64,000 nt of DNA from an uncultured PS1 clade bacterium (GTDB lineage: Bacteria > Pseudomonadota > Alphaproteobacteria > MED-G09), in contig CACOFZ010000001.1 of assembly GCA_902626605.1 (NCBI GenBank), positions 37,501 to 101,500 on the forward strand. Reading direction: 5' to 3'. A program made the translations under genes and the position numbers. Each line of letters begins with the position of its first letter. Positions within the stretch are counted from its first letter, which is position 1. The notes under the pieces were generated by a model, which worked only from the letters and a program-made list of their open reading frames with translations, ran no database searches and was not told the DNA's origin. This document shows positions 43,982-53,196 of this stretch, in pieces.

Positions 43982-45616
43982 TTAACGAGCTTCAGCTTCA
44001 AGAGGTAAAAATAGTTTTGATGCTTTATAAAAACATAAAGCCGCAATTGGATATAATATTATACCCAAGCTTAAAAGTGAATATCTTATCCCTGTCTGAT
44101 CGTAACCATTTGCTTCATTAAAGATATAATCATTGAAGAATCCTAATGCAAAAGGTCCAAGAGCAAATCCTACAACATTAGCGCTAATATAGTATATTGA
44201 TGCTGTTCTTCCTCTAAGGTTAATTGGTGAAGCATTTTGAAATGCCGCTCCATATAAGCCTGGTCCACATGACATAAAGAAAATCATCCCTGCTAGACCA
44301 ATTTGTGAGAATAGCGAGTTAGTGGAAAGGGTAAAAAGTAAAAGTGAAACCCATATCAGAGTAACAAAAATACCAGCAATTCTTAAGTGAGCATTAATAA
44401 TACCTTTTTGAATCATTTTACTAGCTATAATACCAGCACCAATACTTCCTCCAATACCAAGAAAAATATTAAAGATACCAAAATTTTGACCAGCTATTGT
44501 TTTAGGAATATCGTGAACTCTTACCAACATTTCTATTCCCCAAGCTAAAACAGAATAGCCAACTAGACCGGTTATGGTTACTCCAACAAACATTAAAAGA
44601 AAAAATTTCCAGGCTTTTAAAAAGAAAAATTCGAAGGAGTCTTCTTTTATTGTTTTGATTGATCCCCATTGATTATTGTTTGGGTCCCCTTTTTTAAAAA
44701 AACAGTATAAAGAAATAAAAGGAATTAAAATAAGCCAACCGGTTTTATTAAAATCATGACATCGTCTTATATGTATGACTGCTGATAAATATATAGCCAA
44801 TAATAAGATTATACTATTCAAAAATATTGATTGAAAAAAAGCAACTAGATAAAAGACGATAGCTAAAAGTAAACTTACAATAAAGTATTGCAGAATAAAA
44901 TCCATTCTATTTGTTCTTCCTGACGGATTAAAAAAATAGTTTAAAAAATAACTATTATCTTTTTTTAGATTTTGTTCATTTTTTTCTACGCTACCAGTTT
45001 CTGGAAAAGGTAAAAATTTAAGTGCTAATGCGAATAGTAAGCCAGGAATTGCAAATAAGAAAAAAGTTACCCTCCAATCAGAAAATTCTGATAAAAAACC
45101 CAAATATGGTTTGATTTTATCCATATTAGTTATCATTGCAGCCCCGCCCCAGCCAGCAAGTGCAGATCCTAAAAATGGTCCAGCTCCCCAAATACCAAGG
45201 GCTAAAGGAAGTTTTTCTCTTGTAAAATATGCTGATAAAACAACCAAGGCAATTGGTCCTAATGCTGCTTCTCCAACACCAACTCCAATTCTAAAAATTA
45301 TTAAATCCCAAAATTGTTGAGCTATCCCGCAGAGACCTGTTAAAAGACTCCACATTAATATTGCAAAAATAAGAACATTTTTTCGATATGGTGTATCCGC
45401 TAATCTTCCAAAAATCAAAGTTGCTATTCCAAAAAATATTGCAAAAACTGTTCCAAAAAGAAATCCTATTTCTGCATCCGTTAATAATAGCTCAGCTTTT
45501 AATTCTGGTATCATTATGGATGGAAGTTGCCTATCAGCAAATGAATAGGTATTAATTGCTGTAAGCAAAAAAGCTGCGGTCCATGCTAAGGTTGATGATA
45601 ATTTCTGTAATGGCAT
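43982..45616 (-). CDS. MFS transporter with an inserted DUF805 domain
   Basis: The 544-residue protein is about 110 residues longer than usual for the family. Residues 1-205 are an MFS N-terminal half with six membrane helices, motif A (GRLADTPYRKN, from 70) and VGVGEAALGP. Residues about 225-320 are a DUF805 (YhaH/YhaI-like) domain: GRTNRMDF, IRRCHDFNKTGW and KKGDPNNNQWG. The MFS C-terminal half resumes near 335. The reading frame is continuous, so this is a domain insertion in the central loop. It resembles Spinster-like transporters. It is the second gene of the dehalogenase operon and probably moves the pathway's substrate. Confidence 0.88.
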   Translation of the reverse strand: MPLQKLSSTLAWTAAFLLTAINTYSFADRQLPSIMIPELKAELLLTDAEIGFLFGTVFAIFFGIATLIFGRLADTPYRKNVLIFAILMWSLLTGLCGIAQQFWDLIIFRIGVGVGEAALGPIALVVLSAYFTREKLPLALGIWGAGPFLGSALAGWGGAAMITNMDKIKPYLGFLSEFSDWRVTFFLFAIPGLLFALALKFLPFPETGSVEKNEQNLKKDNSYFLNYFFNPSGRTNRMDFILQYFIVSLLLAIVFYLVAFFQSIFLNSIILLLAIYLSAVIHIRRCHDFNKTGWLILIPFISLYCFFKKGDPNNNQWGSIKTIKEDSFEFFFLKAWKFFLLMFVGVTITGLVGYSVLAWGIEMLVRVHDIPKTIAGQNFGIFNIFLGIGGSIGAGIIASKMIQKGIINAHLRIAGIFVTLIWVSLLLFTLSTNSLFSQIGLAGMIFFMSCGPGLYGAAFQNASPINLRGRTASIYYISANVVGFALGPFALGFFNDYIFNEANGYDQTGIRYSLLSLGIILYPIAALCFYKASKLFLPLEAEAR

Positions 45617-45627
45617 TATTGTTACTT

Positions 45628-46209
45628 TTAGTGCTTATAAATTGAATTTTTCGGTTTACTAAGAACTCTATGAACCATTGGCTCAAAATCATCCAATGAC
45701 ATTGACTCGTAATTTGGATCAAAGGCACATTGATCGTATAAGTGACAGAATTGAGCTGTATATTCGAAATAATCATGGCCTTTAAATTGATCCCGCATAT
45801 TCTTATCTAACCCTAAGTGATCAAAAAAGTAATAGCCTTGAAAAATTCCATGATGATTTAGCATCCAATGATTTTTTTCAGATACAAAAGGTTTTAAAAT
45901 CGCTGCGCCAATTTCAGCATGGTTATGTGATCCTAGCATATCTCCAATATCATGCATTAAGGCGCAGATAACATATTCATCATCCCTATTATCTTTAAAA
46001 GCGCGAGTTGCAGTTTGTAAACTATGCTCAAGTCTATCGACTGAAAAGCCACCATGATCATCTTTGAGTAATTTAAGGTGGTCTAGAATCCTGTAGGAAA
46101 GGTTTTGATTGAATTCTCTTGCGTATCCAGAGATTATACCCCAGTCCTCCTGTGTTGATGAGGCCATATCTTTGTAAGTAGCTCTGTCTTTTTTTATATT
46201 TTCAGTCAT
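45628..46209 (-). CDS. HD-domain protein (phosphohydrolase or diiron oxygenase)
   Basis: The 193-residue all-alpha protein has an extended HD metal site: His62 (EHSLQTAT), His86-Asp87 (MHDIGD), His97 (HNHAEIGA), His119 or His120 (LNHHGIF) and Asp159 (LYDQ). The 24-residue spacing of the first His and the HD pair, and the additional histidines, recall the mixed-valence diiron oxygenases PhnZ and TmpB as much as ordinary HD phosphohydrolases. It opens the operon leading to the MFS transporter and dehalogenase. Without a structure or alignment the reaction is undecided. Confidence 0.75.
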   Translation of the reverse strand: MTENIKKDRATYKDMASSTQEDWGIISGYAREFNQNLSYRILDHLKLLKDDHGGFSVDRLEHSLQTATRAFKDNRDDEYVICALMHDIGDMLGSHNHAEIGAAILKPFVSEKNHWMLNHHGIFQGYYFFDHLGLDKNMRDQFKGHDYFEYTAQFCHLYDQCAFDPNYESMSLDDFEPMVHRVLSKPKNSIYKH

Positions 46210-46255
46210 GATTATCCCCTAACTCGACAATCTTAAATTATTTTATTATTAATTC

Positions 46256-46281
46256 AAACATTTATAAAAATTAAAATGTTT
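46256..46281. repeat. Inverted repeat between divergent operons
   Basis: AAACATTT (46256-46263) pairs with AAATGTTT (46274-46281) around a 10-base spacer, midway between the HD-domain operon and the esterase gene. It could be an operator for a dimeric regulator. The T-run after it also makes it terminator-like, but no rightward transcript should need ending here. Confidence 0.35.
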
Positions 46282-46313
46282 TTTATTCTTTTTTTTTATA
46301 GTAGATATTTCAA

Positions 46314-48131
46314 ATGAAAAAAATAATAACAAAATCTTATATTATCCTTCTATTGGTAAGTATTACAGGTTGTGAAACATCAAAATCAATTAATTATGAT
46401 TTAAATATAAATAAAGTATCAATTGAAACTCTTAGAATTACAAATAATTCAGAAATTTTAGGTTCAATTGATTCCTCAGGAGTATATAAGTGGTTAGGAA
46501 TTCCCTATGCTGAAAAACCTATTAATGGTCTTCGATGGAGAGCGCCCCGAGAAATAGAAAATTATAGTAAAAAATATGAAGCTATTTCTTTTAAAGAACC
46601 TTGTGTTCAGTTTCAGTCCTCTCTTACAAATAATGGCCTAGTTAAGCCCGGGGCGATTGTTGGTTCAGAGGATTGCTTATATTTAAATATTTACTCTCCG
46701 GCCTTATCTAAAGATCAAATATCTAGGGATAATATTAATTTGCCTGTAATGGTTTGGATACATGGTGGTGGTAACACAACCGGAATGCCTTCCGAGTATA
46801 ATCCTGAAATATTTGTTAAATCAGAAAGAATAATTTTTGTAAGCATTGCATATAGATTAGGAATTTTTGGCTGGTTATCTCATCCTGAATTAAGAGAGCA
46901 AGATGGTATAGACTCCTCTTCTAATTTTGCACTATTAGATCAAATAATGGCTTTAAAATGGGTAAAAGAAAATATCCAATTTTTTGGAGGCAATCCAAAT
47001 AATATAACTATTTTTGGTGAAAGTGCCGGTGGTCAAAATGTGATAGCTCTTTATTCATCACCTTTGGCAAAAGGTTTATTCGATAGAGCAATTTCTCAAT
47101 CTGGTGGAACATCAGTAACATCAATTAAAGATGCTGAAAAAATTAATCGCTCTGATCCTAGTTATAAAAGTAGTTATAAAAATAGACATGTAACAACAGA
47201 AGAATGGGTAAATATTTTAAATAAAAAAGGTTTAATCCCGTCAAAATTTGGTGAGAAAAATAACCTATTTGATATAAGGTCTCTTGACTCTTCAGCTCTT
47301 ATGAGCGGAATTGATAAAGGAGAATTTTGGGGCTCACAAAGAGATTTAGCAAGAATAATCAGCGATAATGTTGTAATTCCGGAAGAAGGAATTTTAGAAA
47401 CACTAAAGGATGCGAGTAAACATGCAAATGTTCCAATTATTCTTGGAATTAATAAAGACGAAAATAAGTTATTTAATTTTTTTAATAAAAATTTAGTAAG
47501 AAATTTTTTTAACAGGTTTTTTTTAGTAAAGGATTCTTTTTACTATGATATTTTATCTGATTATCAGAGTCTTGCTTGGAGATCTAATGGTTTAGATACA
47601 CCTGCTGACATAATTCATCAGAGCGGACAAAACAATATTTATACATATAGATTTGATTGGGATGAAGAGCCAAAAATTTTAGGAATGGATTTCTCTTTGT
47701 TATTAGGTGCAGCCCATGCCTTTGAGATCCCATTTATAATGGGAGATTTTGACCTAGGTGACCAAACATCATTTATTTACGATAAAGATAAGATAAAAGA
47801 ACGAAATATTTTATCTGCTAGCATGATGCAATATTGGTCAGAGTTTGCAAAAAAAGGTAATCCAGATAGAGGCAGTAATAAAAATTTGGCACGTTGGGAA
47901 AAATGGAAAACATTTGAAGGAAATTCCAAAATAATGATTTTGGATACAATCTCTTCTGGCGGAAGTAGAATTATAAATAGTCATGTTCCAATTGAAGCTC
48001 TTGTTGAGACTTTTAATAACGATCCAAGGTCAAAAAAAATTGAGGATAAATGTGCCTTTCTAGAGATAGTTTTTTCATGGGTTGACAATTGGAAAGAAAA
48101 GAATAATTCGTGTATCAATTATGAAAGTTAA
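46314..48131 (+). CDS. Type B carboxylesterase, lipoprotein
   Basis: The 605-residue protein has a lipoprotein signal (hydrophobic stretch then ITGC, Cys20). The type B esterase core follows: YKWLGIPYAEKP, DCLYLNIYSP, the oxyanion glycines VWIHGGGNTTG and the nucleophile elbow FGESAGGQN. A candidate late His is in GAAHAFEIPF. It would hydrolyse esters at the cell surface or in the periplasm. The next gene, a PfkB kinase, starts 11 bases before this stop, so the two are co-translated. Confidence 0.9.
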   Translation: MKKIITKSYIILLLVSITGCETSKSINYDLNINKVSIETLRITNNSEILGSIDSSGVYKWLGIPYAEKPINGLRWRAPREIENYSKKYEAISFKEPCVQFQSSLTNNGLVKPGAIVGSEDCLYLNIYSPALSKDQISRDNINLPVMVWIHGGGNTTGMPSEYNPEIFVKSERIIFVSIAYRLGIFGWLSHPELREQDGIDSSSNFALLDQIMALKWVKENIQFFGGNPNNITIFGESAGGQNVIALYSSPLAKGLFDRAISQSGGTSVTSIKDAEKINRSDPSYKSSYKNRHVTTEEWVNILNKKGLIPSKFGEKNNLFDIRSLDSSALMSGIDKGEFWGSQRDLARIISDNVVIPEEGILETLKDASKHANVPIILGINKDENKLFNFFNKNLVRNFFNRFFLVKDSFYYDILSDYQSLAWRSNGLDTPADIIHQSGQNNIYTYRFDWDEEPKILGMDFSLLLGAAHAFEIPFIMGDFDLGDQTSFIYDKDKIKERNILSASMMQYWSEFAKKGNPDRGSNKNLARWEKWKTFEGNSKIMILDTISSGGSRIINSHVPIEALVETFNNDPRSKKIEDKCAFLEIVFSWVDNWKEKNNSCINYES

Positions 48132-49119
48132 TAAAAAATATAATTGTTTGTTTATTGGAAATGCAATTATCGATGTTGTTTCTGAAGTTTCATTCAATTT
48201 TTTAGAAGAACAAAAAATTGATATTGGGTCTTGGAGACCAGTTTCAGTTAATGAAATTAATGAATTACAAGGAAAAATGAATAATACTATTATTGCTTCA
48301 GGAGGATCCGCTGCCAATTCTGCAGTTGGCTTTTCATTATTGGGGGGTAGCAGTGCTTTCATAGGAAGAGTTAAGAACGATGATTTTGGTTCTCTTTATA
48401 TAAATGATCTTAAAGAGGCTAACGTTGACTTTATATCTAATCCTGTAGATTTAGGTGACGAAACAGGAAGATGTCTTGTTTATGTATCACCTGATGCACA
48501 AAGATCTATGAGAACATATCTAGGAGCAGCATCAAACTTATCCCCGGATAACCTTAATATTGATGCATTCGAAAACTCTGAAATAGTATATATGGAAGGT
48601 TATCTATGGGATGAGCCGGTCGCAAAAGAGGCTTATAAAAAAGCTTTTGCAGTATCCAAAGATTTAGAGATTAAATCTGCTTTAAGTTTATCTGATAAAT
48701 TCTGTGTGGAAAAATGGAGAGAAGAATTTAGGGGTCTTACCGAAAATACAGATATTGTATTTGGTAATGAAGAAGAAATAATGACTTTGTACGATACTAA
48801 TATTTTATCAAATGCTATTTCTGCAGCATCAAATGAAATAAATTTATGTATAATTACTCGAGGAGAAAAGGGATCCATCATTATTTCATCAGATGGTGTT
48901 GAAGAAGTTCCATCATATCCATGTGAAAATGTAATTGATACAACTGGAGCTGGAGATTTATTTGCCGCAGGTTTTTTATATGGATTAAGTATTAACTTAA
49001 GACTTTATGAATGCGCAAAACTTGGCTCTTTTTGTGCATCTAATGTGATTAATATTTTTGGACCTAGGCCAAACAACAATTTACTTCAGCTCGTTAAAAA
49101 TGAAGGCTTGTTGACATAG
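48121..49119 (+). CDS. PfkB-family carbohydrate/nucleoside kinase
   Basis: The 332-residue ribokinase-fold protein has the N-terminal [20 protein letters not shown] and the C-terminal [17 protein letters not shown] with the catalytic Asp and anion hole. The general shape resembles adenosine kinases and related sugar kinases; the phosphate acceptor is not determinable. The ATG at 48121 is chosen because [16 protein letters not shown] fits the family start; a TTG at 48082 would extend it further into the esterase gene. Confidence 0.88.
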   Translation: MKVNKKYNCLFIGNAIIDVVSEVSFNFLEEQKIDIGSWRPVSVNEINELQGKMNNTIIASGGSAANSAVGFSLLGGSSAFIGRVKNDDFGSLYINDLKEANVDFISNPVDLGDETGRCLVYVSPDAQRSMRTYLGAASNLSPDNLNIDAFENSEIVYMEGYLWDEPVAKEAYKKAFAVSKDLEIKSALSLSDKFCVEKWREEFRGLTENTDIVFGNEEEIMTLYDTNILSNAISAASNEINLCIITRGEKGSIIISSDGVEEVPSYPCENVIDTTGAGDLFAAGFLYGLSINLRLYECAKLGSFCASNVINIFGPRPNNNLLQLVKNEGLLT

Positions 49120-49144
49120 GTTCTTTTGCTATTATGAGGTTATT

Positions 49145-49771
49145 ATGAATATAAAATCACTTTTAGTAAATAAAGATAGATCTCTTCCAGGAAGAGAGGA
49201 AGCAATCAAAATTTCTCCAAATCATTTTGTAAATGATAATAAGATTTTAGAGCCCTTTCCAGATGGTGTTATCTTTGCAGACTTTGGCTTAGGATGTTTT
49301 TGGGGAGCAGAACGAATTTTTTGGACTCAAGACGGTATTTATTCAACTGCTGTTGGTTATATGGGTGGTTATACAAAAAATCCGACTTATGAAGAGGTTT
49401 GTTCTGGATTAACAGCGCATACTGAGGTTGTGAGAGTTTTTTTCAATCCCTCAGCTATTTCTTATAAGGCTTTATTAGAAGTCTTTTGGGAGTCTCATAA
49501 TCCTACACAAGGGATGCGCCAAGGTAATGATACGGGAACACAATATCGCTCCGCTATTTATACTCACAGCGATTTACAAAGAGAATTAGCATTAGAGAGT
49601 AAAGAAATCTTTCAAAAAAGCCTTCTAGATAATTCTTATGGAACGATAACAACTGAAATTAGAAATGAAGAAAATTTTTATTATGCTGAAGAATATCATC
49701 AACAATACCTAGCAAAAAATCCAAATGGTTACTGTGGAATTGGTGGATTAGGCATTTCATGCAAAATTTAG
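49145..49771 (+). CDS. msrA: Peptide methionine sulfoxide reductase A
   Basis: The 208-residue enzyme repairs methionine-S-sulfoxide in proteins. The catalytic cysteine is in [50 protein letters not shown] and [17 protein letters not shown] complete the family set. The N-terminal 40 residues are a normal extension for this subgroup. The stop codon interlocks with that of the convergent gene (TTAG at 49768-49771). Confidence 0.95.
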   Translation: MNIKSLLVNKDRSLPGREEAIKISPNHFVNDNKILEPFPDGVIFADFGLGCFWGAERIFWTQDGIYSTAVGYMGGYTKNPTYEEVCSGLTAHTEVVRVFFNPSAISYKALLEVFWESHNPTQGMRQGNDTGTQYRSAIYTHSDLQRELALESKEIFQKSLLDNSYGTITTEIRNEENFYYAEEYHQQYLAKNPNGYCGIGGLGISCKI

Positions 49772-50148
49772 TCTTTATTATGATGTGACTTAAGATCTTT
49801 TTCAATATCTTCGTGGTCCCCAATCACAACGTGATATTTACTTTTAACAATTACTTTTTCTAAAAAAGGTATTAAAAGTAGAGGTAAAAGTCCTCCAATA
49901 ACAATTCCTAATGTAGCGGGTCGCATACTCGGATCTATTAAAGCTGCAATAAGGTCAGCCAAAACATGTGCAATGCCAGCTCCTATAATTCCAGCAATAT
50001 AACCATTTGATAGAATTTTTAATAATCTATTTATACTAAACCCAGAATAGTAACCAAGTAACATAATGCTTACATGAACAATTCCGAAAACAAATCCTCT
50101 AGATATTTGATTATCCACTCCGAAGAAACTAATGATTATATCATCCAT
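49768..50148 (-). CDS. Small integral membrane protein, unknown function
   Basis: The 126-residue protein has three hydrophobic helices (around 18-38, 50-70 and 80-97) and a charged, His-containing C-terminal tail ([20 protein letters not shown]). The middle helices are glycine- and alanine-rich. I do not recognise the family. The gene lies 21 bases after the TonB-receptor stop on the same strand and may share its mRNA. Confidence 0.7.
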   Translation of the reverse strand: MDDIIISFFGVDNQISRGFVFGIVHVSIMLLGYYSGFSINRLLKILSNGYIAGIIGAGIAHVLADLIAALIDPSMRPATLGIVIGGLLPLLLIPFLEKVIVKSKYHVVIGDHEDIEKDLKSHHNKD

Positions 50149-50169
50149 ATTTATTCCTATAAGGCAGTC

Positions 50170-52209
50170 TTAGAATTCCTTCTCTAAAGAAAAATAAAAC
50201 TCTCTCTCATTGCCTACAAAATACCTGTAACTTCCAAATGCATAATCTGCTCTTGTAGCATAACGCTCATCGGTTAAATTTCTTACAGTAAATCCAATTG
50301 AGGTCTTACTAATAAGATCTCTTTTTAATCTCAAATTGAAAATATCATGACCTTCATAATTGTAGGCATTGCTCTCATTAATTGGGTAGTCTCCAACTCT
50401 AATCCACTCTAGTTCAAATTTTCCACCTATTTCTGGAATATAGGTAAATCTAGTATTGGCCAACTCTTTAGGGGCTGAGTCAATTGTATTACCTTTCACT
50501 ATTTTATTAGGAGTGTGATTAAAATCATATTCGTGGTCTGCAAAACTTAATGAACCAGAAATCTCAAAATTATCACCAAAGGTTTTTAAATAATTAAATT
50601 CAATTCCGTTGTGTTTTGTAACTCCATTTTCGACATTAAAACCTTGTGAATCTCTAAAGAAATAGTCTTCTTTTTTCATTGTATAGCCAACAATTTCATA
50701 TTCTAATCCACCAATAGATATTCCTCTGATACCAATTTCAAAACTTTCCAATTTTTCAGAGTCAGCTCCACCAGGAACTTGTTTGCTTTGAATTCTATAT
50801 AGATCAGTAACTTGAGGTGCTCTGTTTCCAATTGATAAGTTGGTAAATAAAAAATTATTCTCTTTTAGCATATACGAAAAAGAAGTTTTTAATGAAATAT
50901 CAGTAAAATCGTCGCTTCTATTTGGGCTAACTTGGATTCTTCCTTTTGTACCACTTGGAATATTTGTTTTGTAATCATATTCAACATTTTCTGCTCTTAC
51001 ACCTGCTGTGAGAACAGCTCTTTCATTTAATAGCCATTCAGCATTAAAATAAAGTGAAAGTATTTTACTATCGATAGAGAAATCATAATGCGGTCCTTGT
51101 GGATAGGCTAATCTCGGACCAAATGATACATCTTTTGCTTCTTGAAACTCTGATAATTTACCTTCTGTAAATTCTATATCACTCCCAACAAACCAAGTAA
51201 GATTTTGAATTTTTTTACTATAAATACTTTGAATTCCAATACTTTTATGTGAGTTAGTTTCTAATGGTTTACCGGGTAAGAAATGCATTTTAAAATCCAT
51301 CTCATTATAGCGAATGTATGGAGTAATCGATAATTTAGAGTTAGAATAGTTTCTTATAATCTTAAGAGATGATCTGATGCTATATGTGTCTCTAAATGCC
51401 TCAGGATCAGGATTAATTTTACTTAAATTTTTATTATTATAAATTTTATAACCTTTTACATATCCCTTTGTTTCTTGATTAAGATTTGTTCCTGTTAATG
51501 TAAAAATATAATCATTAATTCCTTCAGAGTTATCCCACCTAAATAGAAATTTTTGCTGGCCATAGTGTGGCTGGTCAATTGATTCATTATGACTGTAGCC
51601 ATTATCCTCTCGCCAATAAAGATTAAGAACAACACCACCTTTTTCAGTAGGCCCAGAGTAACTTCCATCAATTGTAAATTCTTGATCTGAAAATTGTGTT
51701 CTTATAATTTGTTTTTTTTCTTCGCTGGGGGTAGGGGTAATAACATTTATTAAGCCATGAACAGCGTTTGAACCATAAAGAGCAGAACCTGGACCTCGAA
51801 CAACTTCAGTCCTTTCTCCAATTTCTATAATAGACTCCATTAATCCATTTACATTTCCAAAACCAGGAGATCTAAGTGGAATACCATCTTCTAGATATAA
51901 AAAACTTCCTGCACCAGCACCTCCAGACAATACTGGAGATCTAATGGAAGTTAAATGTTCTTGGCCGCTACCTTGGCTAATATAAACGGCTGGAAGTCTA
52001 TTTAAGATTTCACTTGGATTTATTGCACTAATGAATTTTATTTCATCGGTAGTAATTGAGGAAATATTACCTCCAACTTTTAAAATTTGAGTATCTTCTT
52101 TTGATGCAGTTACAACAATTTCATCAATAAGACTTGCATTAGCCTTTTGGTTAAATTGCATAAATGGAATAAAAAATAAAATTAAGAAATATATTGTTGT
52201 CTTAGTCAT
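50170..52209 (-). CDS. TonB-dependent outer-membrane receptor
   Basis: The 679-residue receptor begins with a Sec signal ending near NASLIDE, then a TonB-box-like DEIVVTAS. The plug domain has LNRLPAVYISQGSG, YLEDGIPLRSPGFG and VVRGPGSALYGSNAVHGLIN. A beta-barrel of about 500 residues ends YFSLEKEF with a terminal Phe. It imports a scarce ligand such as a siderophore, cobalamin or metal complex. No adjacent periplasmic binding protein or ABC transporter is present to identify the ligand. Confidence 0.93.
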   Translation of the reverse strand: MTKTTIYFLILFFIPFMQFNQKANASLIDEIVVTASKEDTQILKVGGNISSITTDEIKFISAINPSEILNRLPAVYISQGSGQEHLTSIRSPVLSGGAGAGSFLYLEDGIPLRSPGFGNVNGLMESIIEIGERTEVVRGPGSALYGSNAVHGLINVITPTPSEEKKQIIRTQFSDQEFTIDGSYSGPTEKGGVVLNLYWREDNGYSHNESIDQPHYGQQKFLFRWDNSEGINDYIFTLTGTNLNQETKGYVKGYKIYNNKNLSKINPDPEAFRDTYSIRSSLKIIRNYSNSKLSITPYIRYNEMDFKMHFLPGKPLETNSHKSIGIQSIYSKKIQNLTWFVGSDIEFTEGKLSEFQEAKDVSFGPRLAYPQGPHYDFSIDSKILSLYFNAEWLLNERAVLTAGVRAENVEYDYKTNIPSGTKGRIQVSPNRSDDFTDISLKTSFSYMLKENNFLFTNLSIGNRAPQVTDLYRIQSKQVPGGADSEKLESFEIGIRGISIGGLEYEIVGYTMKKEDYFFRDSQGFNVENGVTKHNGIEFNYLKTFGDNFEISGSLSFADHEYDFNHTPNKIVKGNTIDSAPKELANTRFTYIPEIGGKFELEWIRVGDYPINESNAYNYEGHDIFNLRLKRDLISKTSIGFTVRNLTDERYATRADYAFGSYRYFVGNEREFYFSLEKEF

Positions 52210-52245
52210 TTTATCACTTTCTATATTGGTAGTTTAAATAATTGA

Positions 52246-53196
52246 TTAGTCTTTTAACACTTTAATAAGATCATGGAAATGGACAAAACCCATTGGTATG
52301 TTTTTTTTATCTGTAATAAATAACGCTTGAACATTTTGATTATTTATAAGTTTTAATGCCTCTGATACTAAAAGATCTTCGGATATACTTAATGGCTCTT
52401 TAGTCATGATTTCTTCAACATTCTTTTCAAGCATCTCTGGACCCATATGCCTTCTTAAATCTCCATCAGTAATAATTCCTATAAGCTCATCATCAGACGT
52501 TATACCTATACAACCGAAACCCTTTTCGGATATTTTAATTATAGCTTCTGACATTTTGCATCCCTTATTGAGGATAGGGATTTCCTCTCCAACATGCATA
52601 ATATCCCTTACTCTTGCAAGTATTGATCCCAATCTCCCTCCAGGGTGAAGTGAACGAAAATTATCTTTATCAAAGTCTCTCATATTTAAGAGGGAAATTG
52701 CAATGGCATCGCCAACAATAAGTTGCATTGTAGTTGAAGTTGTTGGTGCAAGACCATTTGGGCATGCCTCTTTTGCATTTGGAAGGTTGAGGGCAATATT
52801 CGATGACTTTGCTAAATGGCTATTTTTATTTGAGGATAATCCTATTAATTTGTTTTTATTTTCATGAGCAAATCTAACAATATCACCTAACTCAGTTGTT
52901 TCTCCTGACCATGAGATAGCAAAAATAACATCATTTTTTTCAATCATTCCCATATCACCGTGACTTGCTTCTGTTGGATGAATAAAAAAAGATGGTGTGC
53001 CAGTAGAAGATAATGTTGCAGAAATTTTTCTTCCTATATGGCCAGATTTTCCAACACCGGTAACAACAACTTTACCTTTTGACTTAAAAATAATATTTAC
53101 AGCTTCTTCAAAATTTGAATCAAAGAATTCTTTTAGTAGATTTATTCCTTCAATTTCATCATTTAATACTTGAAGGGCTGTTTCAATAATTTTCAT
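52246..53196 (-). CDS. kdsD: D-arabinose-5-phosphate isomerase
   Basis: The 316-residue SIS protein converts ribulose-5-phosphate to arabinose-5-phosphate, the first step to Kdo of lipopolysaccharide. Family signatures are TGVGKSGHIGRK, HPTEASHGDMGMI, CPNGLAPTTSTT and LHPGGRLGS, followed by a CBS domain pair over about the last 110 residues. The start overlaps the ugd stop by 4 bases, so the two envelope-sugar genes are coupled. Confidence 0.93.
   Translation of the reverse strand: MKIIETALQVLNDEIEGINLLKEFFDSNFEEAVNIIFKSKGKVVVTGVGKSGHIGRKISATLSSTGTPSFFIHPTEASHGDMGMIEKNDVIFAISWSGETTELGDIVRFAHENKNKLIGLSSNKNSHLAKSSNIALNLPNAKEACPNGLAPTTSTTMQLIVGDAIAISLLNMRDFDKDNFRSLHPGGRLGSILARVRDIMHVGEEIPILNKGCKMSEAIIKISEKGFGCIGITSDDELIGIITDGDLRRHMGPEMLEKNVEEIMTKEPLSISEDLLVSEALKLINNQNVQALFITDKKNIPMGFVHFHDLIKVLKD

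Noticed and set aside
43982-45616. Frameshift or gene fusion artefact in the MFS gene
   Set aside because: The frame is continuous, both MFS halves are complete, and the insert is a coherent DUF805 domain rather than out-of-frame sequence.
11633-46209. A PhnY/PhnZ phosphonate pathway from the TauD-type enzyme and the HD protein
   Set aside because: The two genes are about 33 kb apart, no phosphonate transporter is present, and the HD ligand spacing fits PhnZ only in part.
46256-46290. Intrinsic terminator
   Set aside because: The stem is all A-T except one pair per arm and no rightward gene precedes it; it was kept only as an inverted repeat.
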